A DNA stretch of 64,000 bases from Methylocystis sp. H62 (GTDB lineage Bacteria; Pseudomonadota; Alphaproteobacteria; Rhizobiales; Beijerinckiaceae): NCBI RefSeq assembly GCF_015709515.1, contig NZ_JADNQZ010000059.1, forward strand, positions 496,001 through 560,000, written 5' to 3'. Position 1 is the stretch's first letter. Each line of letters begins with the position of its first letter. The notes under the pieces were generated by a model. It ran no database searches, was not told the origin of the DNA, and saw nothing but the letters and a program-made list of their open reading frames with translations. A program made the translations under genes and the position numbers. Positions 9,710 to 17,909 of the stretch are shown one piece after another.

Positions 9710-9734
9710 AGCTCCTTACGATATGTAAGGAGCT
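9710..9734. promoter_or_regulatory. Perfect 10-bp inverted repeat with 5-bp centre, operator or leader hairpin
   Basis: AGCTCCTTAC and GTAAGGAGCT flank GATAT. It starts 71 bp upstream of the tyrS ATG on the minus strand. Either RNA strand would form a hairpin containing an AAGGAG anti-SD-like core. No T-run follows, so it is not a standard terminator. Function is unknown. Confidence 0.45.
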
Positions 9735-9782
9735 CTAACGAGAAAGAGCTGGGCCCCGAAACTCTCATGAGAGGCGCATCTG

Positions 9783-9911
9783 CTCCCTCTCCCGCAAAGC
9801 GGGGGAGGGCTGGGGAGGGGGTTCCGCCGTTTCTTGCTTGTCGGCGAGTGCTTCTTGCCCCCTTCCGGCGCTTCGCGCCACCTTCCCCCGCTAAAGCGGG
9901 AGAAGGGAGAG
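9783..9911. repeat. GC-rich palindromic intergenic repeat, two units
   Basis: Unit one has CTCTCCCGC and GCGGGGGAG around AAA, continuing into a GGGGAGGGGG run. Unit two (9881-9907) has CCTTCCCCCGCT facing AGCGGGAGAAGG. Similar units recur at 12839-12864 and 46842-47022, indicating a dispersed family. Confidence 0.65.
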
Positions 9912-10058
9912 CGGCGCCGCCGCGCCTACCGACAGGAATTAAAGAATTCATAGAGACCGTCCCCGTGGCGGGCCGCTTTCTTGCCCCGCTGCGGGGCTTT
10001 TGGTAGAAGCCACAGGCTTTCGCGCTCGCGCCGGCGCGCCGACGAACGCAGGACAATC

Positions 10059-11480
10059 ATGCTTTTCTACGAGCCGCTGTTCCTGTTTCTGTTCGGTCCG
10101 GCGGTCTACCTCCTGTATCTCTTTTTTGGAGAAGTCCGTGCGCGGCGGGCCGTCATCCTCTTTGCGGCAAGCGTCGTCTTTTACGCTTGGAGCGAGCCGG
10201 TCTTCATCCTCCTTGTCTTCGCGTCGGTCGGGCTTGATCTTTACGTGGGGCAGAAGATCGCCGCGTTGTCAGAGCAAAAACCACGCAAACGCTGGCTGGC
10301 GCTCGGCGTCGTCGCCAATCTCGCGATCCTCGTCTACTACAAATATACGGGTTTTCTCGCGCTCAATGTCGACGCGCTGCTCAAGGCGCTGACGCTGCCG
10401 GGGATCAACATTCCGCAGATCGCGCTGCCGATCGGCGTCAGCTTCATTGTCTTTGAAAAGATCACCTATCTCGTCGATGTCTATCGCGGCGTCACGGCGC
10501 CGGCGCGTAGTTCGCTGCTTTACGGGCTTTACGTCTTTTTCTTTCCCAAGCTCCTCGCCGGCCCGATCATCAAATATCACGACATCGCGCGCCAGTTCGA
10601 GGCGATGCCGCACGCCGACGTCGACGACTTTATCGTGGGTTTTTCCCGCTTCATGCTCGGCGTCGTGAAGAAGCTGCTCTTCGCCGACACATTGGCGAGC
10701 GGCGCGGATCTGATCTTCGCGCATGACGTTAGCGCCCTTGGCTTCGCGGAGGCCTGGGCGGGCGTGCTGTTCTTCACCTTCCAGATCTATTTCGATTTCT
10801 CGGGCTATTCCGACATGGCGATTGGGCTCGCGCGCATGTTCGGCTTCCGGCTTCTGGAAAATTTCAACATGCCTTATGTCGCGACGAGCATCACCGATTT
10901 CTGGCGGCGCTGGCATATTTCTCTCACCAGCTGGATTCGCGAATATTTATATTTCCCGCTCGGCGGCAATCGGCGCGGCGAAGCGCGCACCTACCTCAAT
11001 CTGTGGATCTGCTTCTTCGCTTCGGGGATTTGGCACGGCGCGGCTTGGACCTATATCGCTTGGGGCGCCTATAACGGCGTGTTCCTCGTGCTCGACCGGC
11101 TCTTTCTGGTCAATCGCCTGCAGCGGTTGCCGGACTGGCTCGCCAACGTCATCGCGATGATCATCGTGATCGTCGGCTGGACATTCTTTCGCGCAACCTC
11201 TCTGTCGCAAGCTGGCGCGCTGCTGGCGTTGATGGCGACGCCCTGGGCGCACGCCAGCGCGCCGATCGCCATTCCGGAAGAATATGTTGTCGTGGCTCTG
11301 GTCGCAGGAGCGATTTGCGTCGCGCAGCGGCTGTCGCTTTACGTCAAGGACTTCAATTGGGGAAGCGCGGCGCAGCGCTACGCATTGGCGTCAAACAGCG
11401 CGCTTTCCATGCTCTTCCTTGCGGCTTTGGCGAAGGGACTTGCCGATCCCTTCAAGCCGTTCATCTACTTCCGGTTTTGA
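10059..11480 (+). CDS. MBOAT-family O-acyltransferase (AlgI-like)
   Basis: This is a 473-residue polytopic membrane protein of the AlgI branch, which passes acetyl groups across the inner membrane for O-acetylation of exported polysaccharide. The hallmark motif TDFWRRWHISLTSWI is followed by YFPLGGNRRG and FASGIWHGAAWTY with the conserved catalytic His. The ATG at 10059 begins MLFYEPLFLFLFGPAVYLLY, a normal AlgI-type first helix. The next gene, an AlgX/AlgJ-like protein, starts 5 bp downstream, so the two are a unit. No polysaccharide polymerase or other alginate gene is nearby. The polymer modified is therefore unknown. Confidence 0.9.
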   Translation: MLFYEPLFLFLFGPAVYLLYLFFGEVRARRAVILFAASVVFYAWSEPVFILLVFASVGLDLYVGQKIAALSEQKPRKRWLALGVVANLAILVYYKYTGFLALNVDALLKALTLPGINIPQIALPIGVSFIVFEKITYLVDVYRGVTAPARSSLLYGLYVFFFPKLLAGPIIKYHDIARQFEAMPHADVDDFIVGFSRFMLGVVKKLLFADTLASGADLIFAHDVSALGFAEAWAGVLFFTFQIYFDFSGYSDMAIGLARMFGFRLLENFNMPYVATSITDFWRRWHISLTSWIREYLYFPLGGNRRGEARTYLNLWICFFASGIWHGAAWTYIAWGAYNGVFLVLDRLFLVNRLQRLPDWLANVIAMIIVIVGWTFFRATSLSQAGALLALMATPWAHASAPIAIPEEYVVVALVAGAICVAQRLSLYVKDFNWGSAAQRYALASNSALSMLFLAALAKGLADPFKPFIYFRF

Positions 11481-11485
11481 ATCGG

Positions 11486-12799
11486 ATGAGCGATCTCGCC
11501 GAAAAGAATAAGCCCGTCGGGCGACTTGAAGGAGAAAGCGGCGCGGCGTTGCGCGCGCCCGCGCGCGCTGAGAGCGTTGGCGCACGAGGCGCCTTCTTGA
11601 AGTCGCTGACGCTCGCGCGCCTGCCGATTTTCGGTTGCGCGGGCTTCATCGCATTTTTGTTCCTCGCCAATCTGTGGAATTTCGCCGTCGAAGGCGATTG
11701 GCCGAAGCTGCGCATCCGCAGCGCCTGGCCGCTTTACGGCGTCGCGAAGCCAAAGCCCGCGTCCTGGACGTTCGACGCCTTTCTTTCAGGAGAAACGCAA
11801 AAGGCGGTCTCCATCAATCTTGGCCGAATGTCGCCGGTGTTTCCGATCTCGGTGCGCGCGAAAAATCAGCTCGTCTTTTCGCTTTTCGGCGGCTCGGCCG
11901 CGCCCGGAGTCGTGATCGGCCGCAATGGCCAACTCTATGAGCAGTTCTACATCGACGAATTTTGCGCACGCGACGGCGCCTTCGATTCCGCGCGGCTCGG
12001 CGCGTGGTCTTCGACGCTGCGCGACATTCAGGAGAGGGCGCAAGGTCGCGGCAAGAGCTTCGTCTATCTCATCTCGCCCTCGAAGGCGGCGCGCTACCCG
12101 GAAGATCTGCCAAAGTCCGCGGCTTGCGCCCTGCGCGCGAGGGCGATGCCCGAAAAGCTTGCGCCTTACCGCGCGGCGCTCGATGAAGCTCACATGCGCT
12201 ATGTGGACGGCCCGGCGCTCATTGCGGCGGAAAAGCCCAAACAACCGATACCGCTCTTTCCGCGCGGCGGCACGCATTGGAACAGCATCGGCGGCGCGCT
12301 CGCCATGCGTGAAGCGACACGCGCGCTTCCCGCTTCTCCTGTCGGCGTTCTGGACTTTACGTCAGCGCCGGCGCCGGAAGCCCTGGGCACAGACCGCGAC
12401 CTGCTGGATCTGCTCAATCTCTTATCGCCGGACGCGCATTACCCGACGGCGGCGATCGGCCGGGCAGGGGAGAGGGGCGATTGCGCGCGCCCCCCGCGTC
12501 TGCTGGCGCTCGGCGGGAGCTTCCTGCATGAAGTTCTGGCGGCGGCGATGCTCGCGCCCTGTCCGCCGCAAATCGATTATTGGTTCTACATGCGGACCGA
12601 GGATAACGCTGTCGAACTCGGCCATTACCGGCGCGCGCCGGGCGACGCCTCGAACGGCGAGCGGCTGGCGGCCACGACAGAGGAGCTCGATGAGAACCTC
12701 GCGGGCGCGGATGTCATCCTGCTCGAAGAAAATGAATCGAGCATCGCCACGACGAAGCAGGTAGGGCATCTCGCCGAGGCGCTGCGCCGTTTGCCTTAG
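11486..12799 (+). CDS. AlgX/AlgJ-like SGNH-type O-acetyltransferase partner
   Basis: This 437-residue protein has one membrane anchor (about residues 48-68, LPIFGCAGFIAFLFLANLWNF) and a periplasmic domain. SGNH-like landmarks are FVYLISPSKAARYPEDLP, the conserved GGTHWNSIGGALA near residue 270, and LALGGSFLHEVL carrying the Ser. In alginate and acetan-like systems this partner takes acetyl from the MBOAT protein and places it on the polymer. The start at 11486 follows the MBOAT stop by five bases; the longer frame would overlap the MBOAT gene heavily. Family assignment is good. Substrate is unknown. Confidence 0.82.
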   Translation: MSDLAEKNKPVGRLEGESGAALRAPARAESVGARGAFLKSLTLARLPIFGCAGFIAFLFLANLWNFAVEGDWPKLRIRSAWPLYGVAKPKPASWTFDAFLSGETQKAVSINLGRMSPVFPISVRAKNQLVFSLFGGSAAPGVVIGRNGQLYEQFYIDEFCARDGAFDSARLGAWSSTLRDIQERAQGRGKSFVYLISPSKAARYPEDLPKSAACALRARAMPEKLAPYRAALDEAHMRYVDGPALIAAEKPKQPIPLFPRGGTHWNSIGGALAMREATRALPASPVGVLDFTSAPAPEALGTDRDLLDLLNLLSPDAHYPTAAIGRAGERGDCARPPRLLALGGSFLHEVLAAAMLAPCPPQIDYWFYMRTEDNAVELGHYRRAPGDASNGERLAATTEELDENLAGADVILLEENESSIATTKQVGHLAEALRRLP

Positions 12800-12838
12800 T
12801 GAAGATGCGGAATTAAGTGAATCGATTAGGCGCGAGCC

Positions 12839-12864
12839 CCCTCTCCCCGTTCACGGGGAGAGGG
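12839..12864. repeat. Perfect 11-bp hairpin of the GC-rich palindrome family
   Basis: CCCTCTCCCCG and CGGGGAGAGGG flank the loop TTCA. It lies between the AlgX-like and SRPBCC genes, where it may also serve as a terminator or attenuator. It is related to the units at 9783 and 46842. Confidence 0.65.
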
Positions 12865-12921
12865 AAAGTTCACCCAGGGAAATCGCTAATTCGAGAAAAC
12901 TATGCCGCAGGAACACAATCA

Positions 12922-13329
12922 ATGAAACTCACTGTCGAAACGCTTGTCCATGCGCCGATCGCCAGAGTCTGGTCTGCCTACACCACACCGGCCGACATCA
13001 TGAAGTGGAACTTCGCGGTCGACACTTGGCATTGCCCGCGCGCAACAGTCGATCTGCGCGAGGGCGGCGCCTTCTCCTCCCGCATGGAGGCCAAAGACGG
13101 CAGCTTTGGTTTCGACTTTGCCGGAACTTACACCAAGATCGTTCGGCACGAGCTGATCGAATATTCCTTCGGAGACCGTAGCGGCGCCGTGGAATTTTTG
13201 GAAAGTGCGAATGGCGTAACAGTGCGCAGCACCTTCGATGCAGAAACCGAACACTCAATCGAACAGCAGCGCGATGGGTGGCAAACAATTTTGAACAACT
13301 TCAAAAAACACGTCGAGGCCACGGCTTAA
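12922..13329 (+). CDS. SRPBCC (AHSA1-type) domain protein
   Basis: This is a 135-residue START-like helix-grip protein. The N-terminus MKLTVETLVHAPIARVWSAYTT and the segment PADIMKWNFAVDTWHCPRA are typical of the Aha1-C/AHSA1 family. Such proteins bind small hydrophobic ligands, and most are uncharacterised cytoplasmic proteins. The ATG at 12922 follows CAGGAA. An upstream in-frame start would read through the palindromic repeat and is rejected. No operon partner: 171 bp of apparently empty sequence separate it from the convergent EcsC-type gene. Confidence 0.85.
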   Translation: MKLTVETLVHAPIARVWSAYTTPADIMKWNFAVDTWHCPRATVDLREGGAFSSRMEAKDGSFGFDFAGTYTKIVRHELIEYSFGDRSGAVEFLESANGVTVRSTFDAETEHSIEQQRDGWQTILNNFKKHVEATA

Positions 13330-13502
13330 CGATAGCGGCGATCTTGCATAGCATTCGCATAACGCGCCATCCTGGAACCTTGCCTTCTATGGCGTGATGC
13401 GAACATCCTGGCTGCGAGCCAGATGTTTACGCGTTCGACCCAAAGGCGAGATTCAAATTGAGACATCACCCATCTACGGCGTGATCAAAAACGCGTCGCC
13501 GC

Positions 13503-14357
13503 TCACGCCGCCTGCGATGGATCATCCCAATAGCCCTCCGAGCGGGCGATCCTCGCGTATTCGGCATGCACCACGGCCGGGGTGTAGAGCCGCTCCAGTC
13601 GGCGCACCACGAAATGGCCGCGCGCGAGGCTCTGGAAGTGCTCGGTGAACGCGACATTGATCGCCGCGCCGCTGATCGCGCCGATGATCGGGACAGCCTG
13701 CGCCGCGGTTTTTTGCGACACGACCATGCCGAAGCGCGCCGCAACCGCGCCGATCAGACGCGCCAAAGCGGGCGCCGCGTCGCTGGAGATCTGATGGACA
13801 GTCATAAAACGTGCGGCGTCGGACACGGATTTCGCGAGAAGCGCGCGGAGCGCGAGATAGCCGCCTTCCAGAATATTGTCCCCAGCGGAAGGGCCGCCCA
13901 GCGCAAAAACTTCGAGGCAGGCGAGGGCGGCGCCTGGGTGGCGCAGGTCCTCTCCCTCCGCCTGGGCAATTTCCGCGATCGAGCGCAGGATGATCGTCGT
14001 CGACACCGGCAATTCGATCGGCAGGCTCGCGAGGCCCACGGCGCCGCCGACGCCTCCCGACAGGGCCGCGAGACGACGGTGAATGCGTATGGTGTCCTTC
14101 GCCGGCTGCGCGTCGAGGCTCGCCAAGGCTATCTTCATCGCCGCGGCGAGCGCCTTTTGCGTCGCCGAGGCGACCGTCGCCTGCAGGCGCGGCGGCAGCG
14201 TCATCGCGCCAAAACTCAGCTGCCGGCTCGCCAATCCGGCAAGCCGCGTTGCAAAACTCTGTCTTTCCAGCGCCGCGACGGCGGCGCGCAGCGCCTCGAC
14301 GTCGGACTGGGAAAGGCCCTGGTCCACGAGAACGGGAAGCGGATAGGAGTTCGCCAC
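13503..14357 (-). CDS. EcsC family protein
   Basis: This 284-residue protein has the EcsC signature: a glycine-rich helical region GGVGGAVGLASLPIELPVSTT followed by IILRSIAEIAQAEGEDLRHP and LEVFALGG. A second glycine-rich stretch reads AVPIIGAISGAAINVAFTEHFQ. The family is named after a Bacillus ABC-transporter-linked protein, but its biochemical role is not established. The start is a GTG at 14357 with GAGGA at good spacing. It is divergent from the DUF992 gene across about 250 bp. Confidence 0.85.
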   Translation of the reverse strand: MANSYPLPVLVDQGLSQSDVEALRAAVAALERQSFATRLAGLASRQLSFGAMTLPPRLQATVASATQKALAAAMKIALASLDAQPAKDTIRIHRRLAALSGGVGGAVGLASLPIELPVSTTIILRSIAEIAQAEGEDLRHPGAALACLEVFALGGPSAGDNILEGGYLALRALLAKSVSDAARFMTVHQISSDAAPALARLIGAVAARFGMVVSQKTAAQAVPIIGAISGAAINVAFTEHFQSLARGHFVVRRLERLYTPAVVHAEYARIARSEGYWDDPSQAA

Positions 14358-14604
14358 GGAATCCTCGGTTCTTTAGATCACCTTTAGAAATCGGACTCTT
14401 CCACGTCCTTTGCAAGCGCGGCAAAGGTGTGGCGAAGCAGCAGGCGCGCACGCCCGTGCGTCCGCGCACATGATCCGCCCTCCAGACGCTATATCTGCGT
14501 GGCTGGAGCGGCGCTGTTGCATTTCGCCGGTCGTAATGTACTGCAAGACGTGCTTCTACGGCTCCGCTTCAGACGGGGCGCGCAGATCAGAATAGGAGAA
14601 CTAA

Positions 14605-15156
14605 ATGCGGAAATTTGGATTGGGTCGCGCGCTGAGCGGCGTTTTCGCTCTGGCCTTGCTGGCGCCGGCGAGCGCTTTCGCGGGCGACCGCATCGGCTCC
14701 TTGCAGTGCCGGCTGCTTGGCAACGGCATCAGCGTCTTGGTCGAAAATCAGCAGATCGACTGCATGTATCGCGATGACGCTGAAGGCGCTGTTCCTGCTC
14801 ATTACGTCGGCGCGCTCACCAAGGTCGGCGCCAATGTGACGATCAACGGTGCTGGCGAGCTTGCCTGGGGCGTCGTCTCCGCCACGAGCCATATCGGACC
14901 GGGCGCGCTCGCGGGCGCCTATTATGGCCCGGGCTTCTCAGCCAAAGTTCTGGTCGGCGGCGGCGGCGCGGCGCTCGTCGGCGGCTCCAACGACACTTTC
15001 TCGCTGCAGCCATTCAACATCCAGGCCGGCTCCGGCGTCGGTTGGACGGCTGGCGTCGAGCGCCTGACGCTCGCCTATGTGCCGCCGCCGCCCCCGCCCG
15101 TGCTGCGCCGCCATCACGTCCACCATCATCACCATTATCACCACCATCACGGCTAA
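14605..15156 (+). CDS. DUF992 exported protein with C-terminal polyhistidine tail
   Basis: The protein has 183 residues. A clear signal peptide (FALALLAPASAFA, cleavage near residue 26) precedes a DUF992 domain: RIGSLQCRLLGN, IDCMYRDDAEG, ELAWGVVSATSHIGPGALAGAYYG. DUF992 proteins are small periplasmic proteins of Alphaproteobacteria with unknown function. Unusually, the end has six prolines and then a 14-residue tail with 11 histidines (HHVHHHHHYHHHHG), which would bind divalent metals. The ATG is preceded by AGGAGAAC, a strong SD. It is monocistronic, facing the convergent SDR gene. Confidence 0.9.
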   Translation: MRKFGLGRALSGVFALALLAPASAFAGDRIGSLQCRLLGNGISVLVENQQIDCMYRDDAEGAVPAHYVGALTKVGANVTINGAGELAWGVVSATSHIGPGALAGAYYGPGFSAKVLVGGGGAALVGGSNDTFSLQPFNIQAGSGVGWTAGVERLTLAYVPPPPPPVLRRHHVHHHHHYHHHHG

Positions 15157-15179
15157 GCCTTCGGCGTAGACCCCGGCGT

Positions 15180-15926
15180 TTACGCAGGCGCGGAGAAGCT
15201 CAGCAGCCGGTCGGTAGGGAAATCATAAAGCCTCGCGCTTTCGCGCCATTCCGGCGCCAGCGGCGCGAGGCATTTTTTTGCGAATTCTTCTGGCGTTTTG
15301 AGCGTCATCGGATCTTCCCCCGGCATCGCCTGAGCGCGCATGCGCGTGCGCAGCGGACCCGGATTGGCCAGCATGACGGTGACGCCGTCGCCAGCGGCCT
15401 CAGATGCATAAGTGCGGGCCATTGCTTCGAGCGCCGCCTTTGAGACCGCATAAGCGCCCCAGAACGGCTTCATCGTCTCGCGATGCGCCGCCCCGGATGT
15501 GATGAAGAGGACGCGCCCGGCGCCTGACGCGCGCAGGAGCGGATCAAGTGAACGGATGAGCCGCCAGTTTGCGGTGACGTTGACCGCCATGACGCGATTC
15601 CAGTCCTTCGGATCGACGTGGGCGAGCGGCGACAGAGGTCCAAGAATTCCTGCATTGCCGACGAAGACGTCGAGCTTGCCCCAGCGTTCGAACAGCGCCG
15701 CGCCGAGACGGTCGAGCGCGTCAAAGTCGGCAAGATCGCAGGGAACGAGCGTCGCTTGCCCGCCCTGCGCGCGGATTTCATCGTCGAGTTCTTCGAGCGC
15801 GCCCTGCGTGCGCGCCAGAGCCACGACATGCGCGCCGTCGCGGGCGAGTTCGAGCGCAAGGGCGCGTCCAATGCCGCGCGAGGCGCCGGTGACAAGTGCG
15901 ATGCGGTCGGAAGGGAGAAGCGTCAT
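15180..15926 (-). CDS. Short-chain dehydrogenase/reductase
   Basis: This is a 248-residue classical SDR. The NAD(P)-binding TGASRGIGRALALE is at residues 13-26, GNAGILGP follows near residue 90, and the catalytic pair is Tyr and Lys in GAYAVSKAALE, with Ser in ITSGAA. The substrate cannot be told from sequence. The start lies just 6 bp after the stop of the degraded ParE remnant, so the gene may be read from the purF/antitoxin transcript. No clear SD is visible before the ATG. Confidence 0.9.
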   Translation of the reverse strand: MTLLPSDRIALVTGASRGIGRALALELARDGAHVVALARTQGALEELDDEIRAQGGQATLVPCDLADFDALDRLGAALFERWGKLDVFVGNAGILGPLSPLAHVDPKDWNRVMAVNVTANWRLIRSLDPLLRASGAGRVLFITSGAAHRETMKPFWGAYAVSKAALEAMARTYASEAAGDGVTVMLANPGPLRTRMRAQAMPGEDPMTLKTPEEFAKKCLAPLAPEWRESARLYDFPTDRLLSFSAPA

Positions 15927-15932
15927 GACAAT

Positions 15933-16097
15933 CTATTCGAACAAGGACGGCCTGAGGCCCTGACGCACATGGATCAGCGCTCGGATGAAGACATGGTCTC
16001 CTTCGTCGCAATAGAAAATCAAATGCGACTGGAAACGAAACTGTCGAAGGCGCGGGAGATCGGCGTGCGCGCGACGAGAAAGTCGGAATTCAGCCAC
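15933..16097 (-). pseudogene. ParE/RelE-type toxin remnant with apparent in-frame internal deletion
   Basis: Starting at a GTG that overlaps the antitoxin stop by 8 bp, the frame reads 54 codons. It has the N-terminal strand of a ParE toxin (VAEFRLSRRAHADL) and then, directly, the C-terminal part (RFQSHLIFYCDEGDHVFIRALIHVRQ). ParE proteins are usually about 95 residues, so roughly 40 residues covering the helical hairpin are missing without frame loss. The overlap with the antitoxin is the normal arrangement for a toxin-antitoxin pair. The product is very unlikely to act as a toxin. The family call rests on motif memory, not a search. Confidence 0.75.
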
Positions 16098-16299
16098 GCC
16101 GTTGGTCGGCGCGGCGACGAGCTTCTGCTAGAATTTCGTCCATCCTTGTCTCTGACGCAGCGGCGCCATCAGCATCTGCGAGAACTGCGCTGAGCCTCCG
16201 CAGTTGTTGGTCTCGCGGCAGCGCTTGCCATTCTTCGATCCCCGCTTCAGAAGGCGTGGCGGACGGAACGACCGTGGAGACTTTTACTTCACTTGACAT
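16090..16299 (-). CDS. Antitoxin of a ParE-type toxin-antitoxin locus
   Basis: The protein has 69 residues. The C-terminal half has the pattern of ParE/RelE-partner antitoxins, ALPRDQQLRRLSAVLADAD...MDEILAEARRRADQRRG, which wraps around the toxin. The N-terminus (MSSEVKVSTVVPS) looks strand-forming. It starts 15 bp downstream of the purF stop on the same strand and overlaps the degraded toxin by 8 bp. The antitoxin frame looks intact. Its only visible partner is broken, so it may survive as an anti-addiction factor or autoregulator. Confidence 0.75.
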   Translation of the reverse strand: MSSEVKVSTVVPSATPSEAGIEEWQALPRDQQLRRLSAVLADADGAAASETRMDEILAEARRRADQRRG

Positions 16300-16313
16300 C
16301 GACGTCTCATGTA

Positions 16314-17810
16314 TCAGCTCGCTTCCGCCAGCAGCGACAGTTGCGCGCGATTTTCGCCGACAAGGTCGGTCAGCGACGTCGGATAGTCGCCGGTGAAGCA
16401 GTGATCGGTGAACTGCGGCCGGATGGGATCGCGGCGCTCATAGCCCATGGCGCGATAGATGCCGTTGACGGACAGAAAGCCCAGCGAGTCGCAGCCGATA
16501 TATTCGCGCATCTCATCGAGCGTATGCGTCGCGGCGAGCAGATTTTCCTTCTGCGGCGTATCGATGCCGTAGTAGTCGGGATTGGTGATCGGCGGCGACG
16601 AAATCAGGAAATGCACTTCCGTCGCGCCGGCGTCGCGCATCATCTGCACGATCTTCACAGACGTCGTGCCGCGCACGACGGAATCGTCGATGAGGATCAC
16701 GCGTTTCCCGGCGACGACGCAGCGGTTGGCGCTGTGTTTCATGCGCACGCCGAAATCGCGGGCGATTTGCGTCGGCTCGATGAAGGTGCGCCCGACATAG
16801 TGATTGCGGATAATGCCGAGTTCGAACGGCACGCCCGACTGCTGCGAATAGCCGAGCGCCGCCGGCACCCCGGAGTCCGGCACGGGCACGACGACGTCCG
16901 CCTCGATCGGGCGCTCGCGCGCCAGCTCGGCGCCCATCGCCTTGCGCACCTCATAGACCGGACGGCCATGGACGATGGAATCGGGACGGGCGAAATAGAT
17001 ATATTCGAAGATGCAGGGGCGCATCGGCTGCGGCGGAAACGGCCGCAAGCTCTGAATTCCGTCCTCGGAGATAATGACGATCTCGCCATTCATCACGTCG
17101 CGCACGAAGCGCGCGCCGATGATGTCGAGCGCGCAAGTCTCCGACGCGAGAATATATTTTCCGTTGAATTCGCCGATGACGAGCGGCCGGATGCCGAGCG
17201 GATCGCGCGCGCCGATCAGCTTCTTGTTGGTGAGCGCGACAAGCGAATAGGCGCCTTCGATCGAGCGAAGCGCTTCGATGAAACGGTCGATGAGCAGCGG
17301 CCGTCGGCTGCGCGCCACGAGATGAAGGATGACCTCGGTGTCCGAAGTCGACTGGAAAATCGCGCCTTCGCGAATCAGTTCGCGGCGCAGCGTCTGGGCA
17401 TTGGTGAGGTTGCCGTTGTGGGCGACCGCGAAGCCGCCCGTGTTCAACTCCGCGAACAGCGGCTGCACGTTGCGCAGCATGGTTTCGCCGGTGGTGGCGT
17501 AGCGCACATGCCCGATCGCGGCGGCGCCGGGCAGGCGCTTGATCGTGTTTTCCTGAGAGAAGTGATCGCCGACCAGTCCCAGTCGGCGCTCGCCATGAAA
17601 GCGGCCGCCGTCAAAGCTGACGATGCCGGCCGCCTCTTGGCCGCGATGCTGCAGGGCGTGCAAGCCCAAGGCGGCGATCGCTGCGGCGTCCGGCAGATCG
17701 AAGACGCCGAAAACGCCGCAGTATTCGCGAAGCCTGTCGCCGTCGAGATCGTCTGTCGCGTTAATCTCGCGCGATGAGGATCGCTGAAGATCCTCGGCGG
17801 CCTCGGTCAT
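16314..17810 (-). CDS. purF: Amidophosphoribosyltransferase
   Basis: This 498-residue enzyme catalyses the first committed step of purine synthesis (PRPP plus glutamine to phosphoribosylamine). A 30-residue propeptide precedes the catalytic Cys31 (CGVFGVFD). The class II glutamine amidotransferase domain follows (LQHRGQEAAGIVSFDG, YATTGE, HNGNLTNA). The C-terminal phosphoribosyltransferase domain has the PRPP loop VILIDDSVVRGTTS. The propeptide is long, so a start further in is possible, but the ATG at 17810 is the natural one. CvpA is encoded upstream on the same strand, as in many bacteria. Confidence 0.97.
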   Translation of the reverse strand: MTEAAEDLQRSSSREINATDDLDGDRLREYCGVFGVFDLPDAAAIAALGLHALQHRGQEAAGIVSFDGGRFHGERRLGLVGDHFSQENTIKRLPGAAAIGHVRYATTGETMLRNVQPLFAELNTGGFAVAHNGNLTNAQTLRRELIREGAIFQSTSDTEVILHLVARSRRPLLIDRFIEALRSIEGAYSLVALTNKKLIGARDPLGIRPLVIGEFNGKYILASETCALDIIGARFVRDVMNGEIVIISEDGIQSLRPFPPQPMRPCIFEYIYFARPDSIVHGRPVYEVRKAMGAELARERPIEADVVVPVPDSGVPAALGYSQQSGVPFELGIIRNHYVGRTFIEPTQIARDFGVRMKHSANRCVVAGKRVILIDDSVVRGTTSVKIVQMMRDAGATEVHFLISSPPITNPDYYGIDTPQKENLLAATHTLDEMREYIGCDSLGFLSVNGIYRAMGYERRDPIRPQFTDHCFTGDYPTSLTDLVGENRAQLSLLAEAS

Positions 17811-17909
17811 GCTTCGTCCCCCGTGACGCGCCGCCGCTCAGCATTCCCAAACGACCGGGCGTCGTATTCCCGTCATATGTGCCAGCGGCGGGGCCCATCC
17901 GCAAGACCA

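Larger units (their letters stand above)
9640..10058. other. 419-bp divergent intergenic region between tyrS and the MBOAT gene
   Basis: It holds a perfect 10-bp dyad (9710-9734), two GC-rich palindromic repeat units (9783-9822 and 9866-9911), and presumably the promoters of both genes. I see no supported coding sequence. Confidence 0.6.

Noticed and set aside
9981-10058. N-terminal extension of the MBOAT protein from 9981
   Set aside because: It would place Arg-rich sequence before the first membrane helix; ATG 10059 gives the family start.
13566-14387. 273-codon open frame antisense to the EcsC gene
   Set aside because: Arg-rich composition and no SD; shadow of the EcsC gene.
16293-17777. 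494-codon open frame antisense to purF
   Set aside because: Low-complexity Arg/His/Asp-rich translation typical of antisense reading in GC-rich genes; purF is certain.
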